From: an uncultured Desulfobacter sp.
Lineage (GTDB): Bacteria; Desulfobacterota; Desulfobacteria; Desulfobacterales; Desulfobacteraceae
NCBI RefSeq assembly: GCF_963677125.1
Contig: NZ_OY781882.1
Location: forward strand, 4,300,501 to 4,364,500
DNA: 64,000 nucleotides
Direction of reading: 5' to 3'
Shown: positions 45,583-55,923 of the stretch, piece after piece
Numbering within the stretch: position 1 is the first letter of the stretch
How the letters are laid out: the number at the start of each line of letters is the position of its first letter
The notes under the pieces: generated by a model
Told to the model about the DNA's origin: nothing
The model's input: the letters and a program-made list of their open reading frames with translations, nothing else
Databases searched by the model: none
Translations under genes and position numbers: made by a program

Positions 45583-46596
45583 ATGAAAAAGATATTCCCT
45601 GCCATTATACTTATTGTTGCGGCAGCCGGAGCTTTCATGTATTGGCAGAATCAGAATGAAAAACAGGATGAAAATGCCGGCGCCTTCAAAATTTACGGTA
45701 CCATTGATATTCGTGACACAGCTCTTGCGTTCACTGAACAGGAGCGGATTGAAACGGTGCTGGTCGAAGAGGGCATGCGTGTGAAAAAAGGCCAGGTGCT
45801 GGCAAAATTGCGCACCACAAAGCTTGATGCCGCCATAAAGGCGCTGCAGGCCAGGATTGCGGCCCAGCAGGAGACTGTGGCCAAGCTGGAAGCGGGCAAT
45901 AGGTCCCAGGAGATTGACCAGGCCCGATCCGAGGTGCAGGCTGCCAGGGCCCGGGTGGAGAATGTCACCCGAAACGTGAAGCGCCTCAAAGCCACCTCTC
46001 GGTCCGGGGCCACCAGTATTCAGAACTATGATGATGCAAAAGCCCTGCTAAAGGTTGAAAGAGCCCAGTTATCGGCAAGCCAAAAAGCCCTGGATCTGCT
46101 CATCGAAGGCCCGCGCAAAGAGGATATCGCTGCGGCCCGCCACCAGCTTGATGCCCTTGTGGCAGACCTTGACCAGCTCCAGGTACGCCTGTCCGACATG
46201 ACCCTGGCCGCCCCTGCCGACGGTACCATCCAGTCCAGAATCCTTGAACAGGGAGAGCTTGCAGGGCCGTCCAAGCCCGCTTTTGTTTTGGCGCTTAGTG
46301 ATCCTAAATGGGTGCGGGCATATATCCCTGAGCCCATGCTGGGGAAAATTAATGTAGGCATGACCGCCCGGATTTTTACAGATACGTTACCTGATCAGCC
46401 CCTGGATGGATGGGTGGGGTTTATTTCACCGGTGGCGGAATTTACCCCTCGGGCAGTGGCAACTGAAGACCTTCGAACCCAGCTGGTGTACGAAACCCGG
46501 GTGTTTGTAAAAGACTCGGAGGATATTTTGCGTCTGGGCACCCCCGTGACCGTGACCGTTAATGAAAATCAGCCCCAGGCACGGCCTGCAGATTGA
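45583..46596 (+). CDS. ybhG: HlyD-family membrane fusion protein (YbhG-like)
   Basis: Protein of 337 aa with an N-terminal membrane anchor (FPAIILIVAAAGAFMYW) and a split lipoyl domain. A long alpha-helical hairpin (about 75-200) contains KLDAAIKALQARIAAQQ and ARHQLDALVADLDQLQVR. The beta-barrel follows (LAAPADGTIQSRI). It should link the inner-membrane ABC transporter encoded downstream to an outer-membrane channel. The stop overlaps possible early starts of the ATPase gene. No outer-membrane partner gene is in the operon. Confidence 0.9.
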   Translation: MKKIFPAIILIVAAAGAFMYWQNQNEKQDENAGAFKIYGTIDIRDTALAFTEQERIETVLVEEGMRVKKGQVLAKLRTTKLDAAIKALQARIAAQQETVAKLEAGNRSQEIDQARSEVQAARARVENVTRNVKRLKATSRSGATSIQNYDDAKALLKVERAQLSASQKALDLLIEGPRKEDIAAARHQLDALVADLDQLQVRLSDMTLAAPADGTIQSRILEQGELAGPSKPAFVLALSDPKWVRAYIPEPMLGKINVGMTARIFTDTLPDQPLDGWVGFISPVAEFTPRAVATEDLRTQLVYETRVFVKDSEDILRLGTPVTVTVNENQPQARPAD

Positions 46597-46619
46597 CCCG
46601 GGAAACGGTGGCTTACGGT

Positions 46620-48440
46620 ATGAACAGCAGCGTGGCATTGCCAATAAAGGATACAGGCGTTGAAAGCGCTCCCCTGATGCATGCGGACGGCATATGCAAA
46701 ACCTTTGACACCCCAGGCGGTAAAAAAATCCCGGCCCTGGACGGCATCAGCCTCAAAATTTTCCAAGGCCAGGTGACCGGCCTAGTGGGCGCGGACGGTG
46801 CGGGAAAAACCACCCTTATCCGCATTGCCGCAGGGCTTTTGGTGCCCACGCACGGTCAAATGACCCTGCTGGGCCTGGACACTGTGGACCACAGTCTGGA
46901 AATCCAGAGCCGTGTGGGGTATATGCCCCAGAAATTCGGTTTGTACCAGGACCTGACCGTCATCGAAAATTTAAGACTTTATGCGGATCTCCAGGGGGTT
47001 GCCTTAAAACTGCGGCATGACCGTTTTGACAGGCTCCTTGCCATGACCGATCTGGCGCCGTATACCAAAAGACGGGCCGGGGCGCTTTCCGGGGGCATGA
47101 AGCAGAAACTGGGCCTGGCCTGTGCTCTGGTGAAATCCCCTGAATTGCTACTCCTGGACGAACCCACCGTGGGGGTGGATCCGGTCTCCCGGCGGGAGCT
47201 GTGGAAAATCGTTTATGACCTGGTGGAAAAGGAGCGGATCGGGGTTCTGGTCTCCACGGCGTACCTGGATGAGGCACAACGCTGCGACCAGGTTAAAGTG
47301 CTCCATCAGGGACGCCTTTTGGCCCAGGGCAGTCCGGACGACTTTACCGCCGGAATGCAGGGCCGGGTATTCCTTGCCGCCCCGGACGAACAGATGCGGG
47401 GCAGACAGATTTACACCCGGCTGGCAGGCCAGGAAGGTATTGCAGACACCACCATCCGGTCCGGGCGGGTGCGGGTGGTGGTTGACAGATCGTTATCCCC
47501 GGAAAATGACAATACCCTGGACGCTGGAAAGCAAAAGATTGCAACCTTGCTGAATCGTCCGGGCGACACAATAACACCGGCAGCTCCGACTTTCGAAGAT
47601 GCGTTTATGGCTCTGGTTCCAAAGGGAGATGCCCAGCTGCACACCTCTTCGTCGACTCTGACAACCCCATGGGGTGCGGAACCGTCTTCCAGGGATGAAG
47701 CGGCAGTTACAACAAACAGTTTATGCAAAAAGTTTGGGGATTTTACAGCGGTTTCCAATCTTACCCTTGATGTCCGCCAAGGCGAAATTTTCGGATTACT
47801 CGGTCCCAACGGCGCGGGGAAAAGCACCACATTTCGCATGCTGTGCGGACTTTTACCCGCCACATCCGGGGAAATCCGGGTGGCAGGCCGCAATCTGCGG
47901 AAAGCTCGCGCCAAAGCCAGGGCGCGTTTAGGATATATGGCCCAGCAGTTTTCGCTTTACGGCCAACTCAGCGTGGCGGAGAATTTTAAATTTTTCGGCA
48001 GGGCATATGGGCTTTTCGGCAACCGGCTCAAAGAGAGAATGGCCTGGGCCTTTGCCGAATTCGGGCTGGGCGATTGGCAGGATAAACCGGCCGGGGCGCT
48101 TCCCGGCGGATACAAACAGCGTCTTTCCATGGCCACGGCCCTGCTCCACGAGCCCGACATCCTGTTTTTGGATGAGCCCACTTCCGGGGTGGACCCCTTT
48201 GCACGGCGTGAGTTCTGGCTGCGCATCAACGGGTTTGCCGAACAGGGGGTGACTGTTATCGTCACCACCCATTTTATGGAAGAGGCCGAATACTGCGACC
48301 GCATGGTTATCATCAGCCGGGGAAAAACCCTGGCCATGGGCACACCGGGGGAAATCCGCGGTCTGGCCCGGACTCAGGAAAACCCGGCCCCCACCATGGA
48401 TGATGCGTTTATCGTTCTTTCCCAGGGAGACCGGTCATGA
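46620..48440 (+). CDS. ybhF: ABC transporter with two fused ATPase domains (YbhF-like)
   Basis: Protein of about 606 aa containing two complete ABC nucleotide-binding domains. NBD1 has Walker A GADGAGKTT, signature LSGGMKQ and Walker B LLLLDEPTVGV. NBD2 has GPNGAGKST, LPGGYKQ (a variant signature) and ILFLDEPTSGV. It energises the two permeases encoded directly downstream. The start is uncertain: TTG 46593, GTG 46608 and ATG 46620 are in frame, and none has a strong ribosome-binding site. The end overlaps the next gene by 4 bp. Confidence 0.92.
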   Translation: MNSSVALPIKDTGVESAPLMHADGICKTFDTPGGKKIPALDGISLKIFQGQVTGLVGADGAGKTTLIRIAAGLLVPTHGQMTLLGLDTVDHSLEIQSRVGYMPQKFGLYQDLTVIENLRLYADLQGVALKLRHDRFDRLLAMTDLAPYTKRRAGALSGGMKQKLGLACALVKSPELLLLDEPTVGVDPVSRRELWKIVYDLVEKERIGVLVSTAYLDEAQRCDQVKVLHQGRLLAQGSPDDFTAGMQGRVFLAAPDEQMRGRQIYTRLAGQEGIADTTIRSGRVRVVVDRSLSPENDNTLDAGKQKIATLLNRPGDTITPAAPTFEDAFMALVPKGDAQLHTSSSTLTTPWGAEPSSRDEAAVTTNSLCKKFGDFTAVSNLTLDVRQGEIFGLLGPNGAGKSTTFRMLCGLLPATSGEIRVAGRNLRKARAKARARLGYMAQQFSLYGQLSVAENFKFFGRAYGLFGNRLKERMAWAFAEFGLGDWQDKPAGALPGGYKQRLSMATALLHEPDILFLDEPTSGVDPFARREFWLRINGFAEQGVTVIVTTHFMEEAEYCDRMVIISRGKTLAMGTPGEIRGLARTQENPAPTMDDAFIVLSQGDRS

Positions 48441-49570
48441 ACCGATTTTTTATGCGCCTTTTCGGGGTGCTGCGCAAGGAGACCCTTCAGATTTTACGGG
48501 ACCCCAGCTCCATTATCCTGGCCTTGGTGATGCCCCTGGCGTTGCTGATCATTTTCGGATATGGGGTGAGTTTAGATGCCGAACATGTCCCCATGGTCCT
48601 TGTCAATCAAGATAGTGGTGTAATGTCCCGGGAACTTGCAGCACGTTTTGCCGGTTCCGCCAATTTCAAAATAACGACTGCCGAGAGCATGGCACAGGCG
48701 CAAGCCCTTGTTCTGGCGCACAAGGCCGAAGGCATTATCCTTATACAAAATAATTTTACGGCAATAGCAGAAGGTGCTGCTGCAGGAGGCAAGAGAGCCC
48801 CGGTTCAGTTGATCATCAACGGCACCGACGCCAACCGTGCCCGGCTCATTGAAGGCTATATGAAAACCATTGGCGCCAAATGGGCATCCGTACGGGTGGC
48901 CCGGGGACAAACTGCTGCAGTTCCCCCGGTATCCATATCCCCGCGCATCTGGTTCAATGAGGCCGCCATCAGCCGGTATTTTTTGATTCCGGGCCTGATT
49001 ACTTTGATCATGACGCTCATCGGAATCCTGCTCACGGCCCTGGTCATTGCCCGGGAGTGGGAACGCGGTACCATGGAAGCCATGCTGGTGACGCCCTTGC
49101 GAAAAATTGATATCCTGTTGGGCAAAACCTTGCCCTATTATTTTCTTGGCATGTTCGGCATGGGGCTGTCCGTGGTGGTGGGCACGACGCTTTTCGGTGT
49201 GCCGTTCCGGGGATCTGTGGGGGCGCTTGTGGGCTTGAGTTCCCTGTTCATGCTAACCTGTCTTGGGTTCGGCCTTTTTCTTTCGGCGGCCATCCGCATC
49301 CAGTTTGTGGCGGCCCAAACTTCTATCATGGCGGGGTATCTGCCGGCATTTTTTCTCTCCGGCCTGATATTTGATCTTGAATCCACACCGAAATTCATTC
49401 AGTTCATCAGCTATCTTTTTCCGGCCCGGTATTTTGTGACCATTGCCCATACCCTCTTTGCCGCCGGGGATGTCTGGCCCGTGCTGCTGCCCAATGCTCT
49501 GGTGCTGGCATTCATGGCATTGCTGTTCCTGGGGCTTGCATTTCGCAAAATATCGAAGCGACTGGAGTAA
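48437..49570 (+). CDS. ybhS: ABC-2 type permease (YbhS-like)
   Basis: Protein of 377 aa with one N-terminal helix (IILALVMPLALLIIFGYGVS), a large extracytoplasmic domain (about 45-170) and five C-terminal helices. This is the standard ABC-2 permease form. The N-terminal KETLQILRDP motif is typical of the family. It overlaps ybhF by 4 bp (ATGA) and is followed 2 bp later by the second permease. The two presumably form a heterodimer. Confidence 0.92.
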   Translation: MNRFFMRLFGVLRKETLQILRDPSSIILALVMPLALLIIFGYGVSLDAEHVPMVLVNQDSGVMSRELAARFAGSANFKITTAESMAQAQALVLAHKAEGIILIQNNFTAIAEGAAAGGKRAPVQLIINGTDANRARLIEGYMKTIGAKWASVRVARGQTAAVPPVSISPRIWFNEAAISRYFLIPGLITLIMTLIGILLTALVIAREWERGTMEAMLVTPLRKIDILLGKTLPYYFLGMFGMGLSVVVGTTLFGVPFRGSVGALVGLSSLFMLTCLGFGLFLSAAIRIQFVAAQTSIMAGYLPAFFLSGLIFDLESTPKFIQFISYLFPARYFVTIAHTLFAAGDVWPVLLPNALVLAFMALLFLGLAFRKISKRLE

Positions 49571-49572
49571 AC

Positions 49573-50694
49573 ATGCAGACTTTAAGACGCCTGACAGCCC
49601 TGATATTAAAGGAACTTCTCACCATCATGAAGGACCCTAAAAGCCGTTTTGTGGTGATTGGGCCGCCCATTATCCAATTTTTTGTCTTCAGCTATGGCGC
49701 CACCTTTGACCTGGAAAATGTCCGCTATGCTGTGTTTGATGAAAGCAGGTCTGTGCTTTCCAGGGTTTTTTTGGCAGATGTTGAAGGGTCCGGAAGATTC
49801 AGGCTAACAGGATATCTTGAAGATGACGGACAGGTGAAAGAGACCATTGATAATAAAAAAGCCCGGCTGGTGATCCATATCGGATCGCAGTTTGAGGAAA
49901 ATCTGCGGTCCGGTCGTTCTGTTGATATTCAGGTCATCGCCGACGGCACAAGTCCCAATGTGGCCATGATTGCTATTGGCTATCTGGGCACCATTGTGGA
50001 AAATTTTAATACAACCCTTTTAGAACAAGGTATCGTCCAGGAGAACGGGCCCGGCCTGGCCCTGGTGGAACGGGCCTGGTTCAACGAAAACCTGAGCAGC
50101 CGGTGGTTCATGGTTTCAGCCCTTGGCGGGGTGATCAGCACCGTGGTGGTGATGATTCTTACCAGCCTTTCAGTTGCCCGGGAGCGGGAGTTCGGTACCT
50201 TTGACCAGCTTCTGGTGGCCCCGTTCAGTCCCGTGGAAATTCTGGTGGGCAAATCCATACCCGGTATTCTCTTTGGTATGCTGGACGCCCTGATTTTTGC
50301 CGGCGGCGCAGTGCTCTGGTTTCATATCCCCTTCCGGGGAACGGTCAGCGCCCTGATGGTATCCCTGTTGTGTTTTATCATCACCATTGTTGGCATCGGG
50401 CTGCTGGTGTCGTCTTTGTCCACCACTATGCAGCAGGGACTTTTGGGCGCGTTTTTGTTTTTGATGCCCGCGATTACCTTGTCAGGGCTTGCCACGCCCG
50501 TGGAAAACATGCCCATGTGGCTTCAGCAGGCAGACATGCTCAATCCGGTTCGTCACATCATCACAGCCCTTCGCAGGATTTTTCTTGAAGGCGCGGATCT
50601 TGCCATGATCTGGCCCCAGATCTGGCCGTTGCTGATCATGGCGGGCGTCACCCTTCCCCTGGCTGCCTGGTTATTCAGGCGTCGGTCGGTTTAA
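49573..50694 (+). CDS. ybhR: ABC-2 type permease (YbhR-like)
   Basis: Protein of 373 aa, homologous to the preceding permease (KELLTIMKDPKSRFVVIGPP, then six predicted helices in the same arrangement). It is the last gene of the cecR-ybhGFSR-like operon. The stop lies 5 bp from the stop of the convergent antiporter gene, leaving no room for a private terminator. Confidence 0.92.
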   Translation: MQTLRRLTALILKELLTIMKDPKSRFVVIGPPIIQFFVFSYGATFDLENVRYAVFDESRSVLSRVFLADVEGSGRFRLTGYLEDDGQVKETIDNKKARLVIHIGSQFEENLRSGRSVDIQVIADGTSPNVAMIAIGYLGTIVENFNTTLLEQGIVQENGPGLALVERAWFNENLSSRWFMVSALGGVISTVVVMILTSLSVAREREFGTFDQLLVAPFSPVEILVGKSIPGILFGMLDALIFAGGAVLWFHIPFRGTVSALMVSLLCFIITIVGIGLLVSSLSTTMQQGLLGAFLFLMPAITLSGLATPVENMPMWLQQADMLNPVRHIITALRRIFLEGADLAMIWPQIWPLLIMAGVTLPLAAWLFRRRSV

Positions 50695-50699
50695 AAGGA

Positions 50700-52664
50700 T
50701 TATTGCGGCGGCGAAATCAGTGTTTGGAAATCGTCCAATTGTTCGACATTGCCCATGACGGCAATTAAATCCCCTGCTTTCAACTGATAATTGGCACCCG
50801 GGTTGGGTTGCAATTCGCCGTCATGCATCACGCCGACTATTGATATTCCGGTCTTTGTGCGAAGATCCAATTCTTTGATTGTCCGGCCGATCACAGGGCT
50901 GTCGGCCACTATCTTTATCCAGTTAAACTCCAGAAGATCACATGCTTTCTGGAGTTGCGACAAGGTTTGATCGCCTTTGGAAATTTTGAAAAGCGGGGCA
51001 TACAACTCCCTGCGAAAGGCATCCGTATATTTTTGGATATCCGTGGCCGGTATATTTAAATAGAGCAGGGCCTGGCGGGTGAATTGCAGGCCGGCTTCAA
51101 ATTCCGGCTGAACCACTTCCTGTATGCCCTGTTCATGCAGGGCCTGCATCTGTTCTATCCCTTCGGCCCTAGCCACAATATTGACCGTGGGGTTTAAAAG
51201 GCGAATCTGATGGCAGGCAGCGCCGGTTACATCAATCATAGGTGTGGTAATGAGTATAAGATTGGCCTCTTTTACCCGACCGGCTTCCAGAACGACATCC
51301 CGGGTGACATCCCCGTAAATCACCGGAAAACCCTTGCTTTTGACCTGGCTCACCCGCCGATAATCGATTTCAATAACGACAAAGGCTTGCTCCAGGCGCT
51401 GGAGCACCTGGCCTATGTGAAATCCGATCCGGCCCCCGCCTGCAATGATCACATGGTTGCGCAAGCCTGTTTCAGGTAAATTGATGGTCTGTACCGGCTC
51501 TTTTTTAAACATTCTTTTTCGCAATCCGTACAATGGTGCGGTCAGTCCGGAAATAAGCGGTGTCAGTAACATAGTGACAATTGCGGTCGCCAGTATCAGG
51601 GAATAGAGATCGTTTGATATGGATTGGGTGCTGATGCCGACCCGGGCCAAAACAAATGAAAACTCTCCCACCTGGAACATGCTTAATCCCAAAGCCAGGG
51701 GGATAACGTTACCGTAGCCGAATAGACGGCTTAACAGGCTGAAAATGATTCCCTTGCCTAAGGACACGCATAAAACGACAATCAGGATTGTATGCCAGTT
51801 TTTAATCAAAAACACTGGATCCAGAAGCATGCCCACAGACACAAAGAAAAGCAAACCAAAGATATCCCTTAATGGAATAATATCGCTCAATGCCTGGTGC
51901 CCATAATCGGATTCGCTGAGCACCATCCCGGCCACAAACGCACCAAAGGCAAAGGAGAGCCCAAATAAATAGGTGCCATATCCAACACCCAGACCCATTG
52001 CCGTGATTGCCAGCAGAAACAGCTCCCTGCAATTGTGTCTGGCAATATAAGACAGCAGTTTTGGTATGAGCCTTGTTCCTATGAAAATCATCAGAAACAA
52101 GAATGCCATTGCCTTGACCGCTGCCCAGCCAAGCGCGGGTATCCCTGCTTCCAGTTGATTTAATTTAGGCAGAATGATCATTAAGGGAACAATTGCCAGA
52201 TCCTGAACAATCAACATGCCGATCATGACCCTGCTTGAAAGGGTGCCCATTCGTCCCTGGCTCATCAGTGTCTTAAGAATCACCATGGTACTGGACAGGG
52301 CAATGAGCCCTCCGAACCATAGGGAGTCATTAAAAGACCAGTGAAATAATTTACCGATACCGAAACCAAGTAAAATTGAAAGCAGCATCTGTATTGGGGT
52401 GCCGATCAAGGCAATCCGGGCCACAGGCTTTAATTCTTTGAGTGAAAACTCCAGCCCCAGGGCGAAAAGTAAAAGTGCAACTCCAATCTCCGCCAGCAGC
52501 TCGATATCATGGATATTGGAAATCGTAACACCGCCGGTAAACGGCCCCACCATGACGCCCACTAGAATGTATCCCAGGATTAAAGGCTGCTTTAACCGCT
52601 GGGCAATAAGGCCGCCAATTAAACCGGCCACAACAATAATCGCAATATCAGACGCTATACCCAT
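50700..52664 (-). CDS. Kef-type monovalent cation/proton antiporter with RCK domains
   Basis: Protein of 654 aa. Residues 1-380 form the CPA2 transporter domain with many helices (LLFALGLEFSLKEL, FGAFVAGMVLSES). A TrkA-N Rossmann domain follows (HVIIAGGGRIGFHIGQVL, about 405-525), then a TrkA-C/RCK_C ligand domain (about 565-650). The glycine-rich dinucleotide motif indicates control by NAD(H) or a similar ligand. It exports K+ or Na+ against protons, probably for pH or electrophile stress. It is transcribed divergently from the SNF2 gene with 100-118 bp between them. Confidence 0.92.
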   Translation of the reverse strand: MGIASDIAIIVVAGLIGGLIAQRLKQPLILGYILVGVMVGPFTGGVTISNIHDIELLAEIGVALLLFALGLEFSLKELKPVARIALIGTPIQMLLSILLGFGIGKLFHWSFNDSLWFGGLIALSSTMVILKTLMSQGRMGTLSSRVMIGMLIVQDLAIVPLMIILPKLNQLEAGIPALGWAAVKAMAFLFLMIFIGTRLIPKLLSYIARHNCRELFLLAITAMGLGVGYGTYLFGLSFAFGAFVAGMVLSESDYGHQALSDIIPLRDIFGLLFFVSVGMLLDPVFLIKNWHTILIVVLCVSLGKGIIFSLLSRLFGYGNVIPLALGLSMFQVGEFSFVLARVGISTQSISNDLYSLILATAIVTMLLTPLISGLTAPLYGLRKRMFKKEPVQTINLPETGLRNHVIIAGGGRIGFHIGQVLQRLEQAFVVIEIDYRRVSQVKSKGFPVIYGDVTRDVVLEAGRVKEANLILITTPMIDVTGAACHQIRLLNPTVNIVARAEGIEQMQALHEQGIQEVVQPEFEAGLQFTRQALLYLNIPATDIQKYTDAFRRELYAPLFKISKGDQTLSQLQKACDLLEFNWIKIVADSPVIGRTIKELDLRTKTGISIVGVMHDGELQPNPGANYQLKAGDLIAVMGNVEQLDDFQTLISPPQ

Positions 52665-52782
52665 TTATATTTATACCTGAATTTAAGTCATATCCGCTCT
52701 GACGCTTAAATGATCAATTTGACATAGTAATAAAATCTGGATTAGAAAGCCAATAACTTTTAATTTGGAAAGAGGTGCCAAA

Positions 52783-55527
52783 TTGCAGGGGATTGTCTTT
52801 ATCTATGAAGAGAGCCGTTCAATTAAAAACAACGCATTCACCGTGCGTATCGCGGAACGGCGGAAAAAGAAAGACGCCTGGATGCCTGTGGGCCCCAAAA
52901 AAGTGTATACGGCCCGGGACCTTAAACGCCCGGGCCTTAATATTTTGGACAAAACACTTTTTTCCATGGCCTTTAAATCTGAAACCGATTTCCGACAAAT
53001 GGAAGCACGGTTCTTCTCCCCGGATCAGGAGTATACCCTATTCAGAATTTCACCCTACGATCTTAAAGCGTTCATTGATCGATGCAATGCAAAAAAATTG
53101 TTGTGCACTAAAGACGGAGGGTTGCTTCGGTTTCAGTATGTTGAGAAAGTGATTCCTGAAGTTGTATTCAAAGACTCAGGAAACGTCTTTGATGCCTCTG
53201 TTGTCCTGAATAGACTTAAGATGCAGATGCCGTGTTATGAAACGGCATCGGATCCTGTCAGAATTATATCCGGCACCCGGGTGTATGAATTACCCAAAGG
53301 CTTGCCAATGAGCGTGATCAAAGATTGGGTCCGGGGAAAGACCATTCCCCACGATGAATTTGACAAAACTTTGGCAGGGTTGAGCCGCTATGCCGGCAAG
53401 CTCTCTTTGGATATTCCCGGCAGAGCTAAAAAAATAGACCGCCATGCGGCGATTACGCCGGTGATGGATTTTGACCCGGACTTGAAATATGCGGATCTGG
53501 GGTTTGAATACAAAGGTTTCGGTATGTTATCCATAACAGATACCCGGCAAGTTTTACTGAACCATGAAACCAACCTTGAACTGCACAGAAATCTTGACGA
53601 AGAACTAAAATACCGGGACATGCTTAAACATCATGGCGCGGTATTCGATGTCCATACCCCCAAAGATTGTTTCATTCCCAAAGGAAAAAGAGAAAAGATC
53701 CTTTACCATGCCCAAAAGCAGGGAGGTGTTCTCAAAGTGTCAGGCCACTGCCTGGTATTGGATATTAAAGTCGCTTGGGATATCAGGGCCACTCAGGAGG
53801 AGATCCTTGTGGGCGGTGCCGTCTGTTACCAGGGACAACAAACCGATATGGAAAATATCCTGGACGCTTGTCTATGCGGCCAGCCTTGGTTTGATCTTCC
53901 CGGGGGATTCAAAGGGTTTCTCCCAACGGATTTGATCCGGGATTTTGAAAACCTTGAACTTCGCGGGGACTTCAGGGATGAGGACATCCGGTTTGATAAA
54001 TATGACCTTTCTTTTATTGCCCGCTTCTTTAGCAACAAGGAGAGCGTGGGCCGAGATCAGCTATATAGCCGGTATCTTGCTTTTTTGAATAACAGATGTC
54101 TCCCGGACCAACCGGTAAAAGTGCCCAAAACTTTGAAAGCGGAGCTACGGCCCTACCAGAAGGCTGGATTTGCCTGGCTTCGGGGGCTTGCCGGATTTGG
54201 ATTCTGCGGTATCCTTGCCGATGACATGGGGCTGGGCAAAACTGTTCAGATCTTAACATTTCTCCTGGATGTGAAAGAACAGTCCGGGGCCAGCCACACA
54301 AGCCTGGTGGTCGTTCCCAAAACTTTGATGTGGAACTGGGAATCCGAGGCCAAACGGTTTTCCCCGGATTTAAATGTGTTGGTGTATGCCGGTGCTTCCC
54401 GGGATAAATCGTTGTCCAACCTTTCCAACGTCGATCTTGTGATCACATCCTATGGCCTGGTCCGGCAGGACGAAAAGCATTTAACCCGGATCTCATGGGG
54501 CTTGGTTGTTTTGGACGAGGCCCAGGCCATAAAGAACCCCAAGGCTCAGATATCCAAATCCGTAAAAGGGTTAAAATCGTCAAACAGATTGTCTTCAACC
54601 GGCACGCCCATTGAAAATCGTCCTCTGGATCTATGGAGCCAGTTTGACTTTCTCATGCCCGGATTTTTGGGGGATCAGACGGAATTTCAAAAAAAATATG
54701 GCGGACAGGACCAGGAAAGCTTGAACCGGCTGAAAATTCTTACGGCCCCCTTTATCCTGCGCAGAATGAAAAAACAGGTCTGCAAAGAGCTGCCGCCTAA
54801 AACCGAAATTACCCTTTACTGCGGTTTCAGCAAAGAACAAAAAGCCTGCTACGATGATATCCTTAATAGAGGGAAACGCGAGCTGGCAGACCGTCAGGAA
54901 AGTCAGAGTTCCAGGACAATGCAGATTTTAACCCTGCTTCTCCGACTAAGGCAGGCGGCCTGCCACCCGGCTCTGGTGACCGGAGCAGGACTGGGATCGG
55001 GATTCCGGCCGGAGGAATCAAGCCAAAAATTTGAACTGGTCCTGGAAACCGCCCGGGAGATTATCGAAAGCGGCTATAAAATACTGATTTTTTCACAGTT
55101 TGTGGCCCTTCTGGACCTGGTCGATCAAATGCTTGGGGAACACGGTATCAAACGGTTTACCCTGTATGGGCGTACAAAAAAGCGGCAGGAGCAGATCCAA
55201 GGATTTAAGAAAAATTCTGAGCCCTGTGCCTTTCTCATCTCCCTGAAGGCGGGGGGCGTAGGGCTGAATCTGACAGAAGCCGGATACGTCTTTCTTTTGG
55301 ATCCCTGGTGGAACCCGGCAGTGGAAAACCAGGCCGTGGACAGAAGCTACAGGATTGGCCAGGTAAATCCGGTAACCGTCTATCGGTTCATCACCAAAAA
55401 TTCGGTGGAGGAAAATATAAGCCGACTCCAGGCTAAAAAACAGGCCATGGGAAAAGCGGTTCTCGCACACAAAGATCCTTCAGGTACCGGACTTACCGAA
55501 AAAGAACTTCTGGAACTGATTTCTTAA
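52783..55527 (+). CDS. SNF2-family helicase-like ATPase
   Basis: Protein of about 914 aa. The C-terminal half (from about 470) is a SNF2/RapA-type motor: motif I LADDMGLGKTVQ, motif II LDEAQAIKN, motif III SSTGTPIENRP, and C-terminal motifs GGVGLNLTEAGYVFLLDPWW and RSYRIGQ. The N-terminal half is the usual bacterial SNF2-associated region. These double-stranded-DNA translocases remodel protein-DNA or RNA-polymerase complexes. A TTG at 52783 with AAAGAGGTG 7 nt upstream is the most likely start. Another TTG 18 nt earlier lacks a site. Confidence 0.92.
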   Translation: MQGIVFIYEESRSIKNNAFTVRIAERRKKKDAWMPVGPKKVYTARDLKRPGLNILDKTLFSMAFKSETDFRQMEARFFSPDQEYTLFRISPYDLKAFIDRCNAKKLLCTKDGGLLRFQYVEKVIPEVVFKDSGNVFDASVVLNRLKMQMPCYETASDPVRIISGTRVYELPKGLPMSVIKDWVRGKTIPHDEFDKTLAGLSRYAGKLSLDIPGRAKKIDRHAAITPVMDFDPDLKYADLGFEYKGFGMLSITDTRQVLLNHETNLELHRNLDEELKYRDMLKHHGAVFDVHTPKDCFIPKGKREKILYHAQKQGGVLKVSGHCLVLDIKVAWDIRATQEEILVGGAVCYQGQQTDMENILDACLCGQPWFDLPGGFKGFLPTDLIRDFENLELRGDFRDEDIRFDKYDLSFIARFFSNKESVGRDQLYSRYLAFLNNRCLPDQPVKVPKTLKAELRPYQKAGFAWLRGLAGFGFCGILADDMGLGKTVQILTFLLDVKEQSGASHTSLVVVPKTLMWNWESEAKRFSPDLNVLVYAGASRDKSLSNLSNVDLVITSYGLVRQDEKHLTRISWGLVVLDEAQAIKNPKAQISKSVKGLKSSNRLSSTGTPIENRPLDLWSQFDFLMPGFLGDQTEFQKKYGGQDQESLNRLKILTAPFILRRMKKQVCKELPPKTEITLYCGFSKEQKACYDDILNRGKRELADRQESQSSRTMQILTLLLRLRQAACHPALVTGAGLGSGFRPEESSQKFELVLETAREIIESGYKILIFSQFVALLDLVDQMLGEHGIKRFTLYGRTKKRQEQIQGFKKNSEPCAFLISLKAGGVGLNLTEAGYVFLLDPWWNPAVENQAVDRSYRIGQVNPVTVYRFITKNSVEENISRLQAKKQAMGKAVLAHKDPSGTGLTEKELLELIS

Positions 55528-55923
55528 ATTTGGGTAGACTGATTGCTTATTTTTTTAGGACATAGTCCGACAGTTGACAGAAAAACAGGTTTTTTCTAAA
55601 GTAGAATAAATATCCTAATCAAAAAATAAATACTTAAAAAGATGCAGTTTAAATAAAAATCGTATCGTCGGATGAATTTTTTTTAACGTATTCGGTTATG
55701 GTCGGATCATATGCTGCCGTTTCTTGTATTCAAAAAATTGCAGCCATATGAAAGAGCAAAGAAGGATCCCAAAAATGACGGGCTAAACCCAACCTCCACG
55801 GCTGTTTTTTCTCCTGTTCACGTTCTATAAGGCCTTGAAACTTAAGAATACGGTATGGATAAAATATTTTTTGAACTCAAAACAGATCAAAACCTTACCA
55901 ACTGATAAGCATGGAGACAGAAA
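55528..55923. other. AT-rich spacer upstream of the hybrid kinase
   Basis: 396 bp with no convincing ORF. It presumably contains the promoter of the signalling genes. I see no strong palindrome or terminator. Confidence 0.4.
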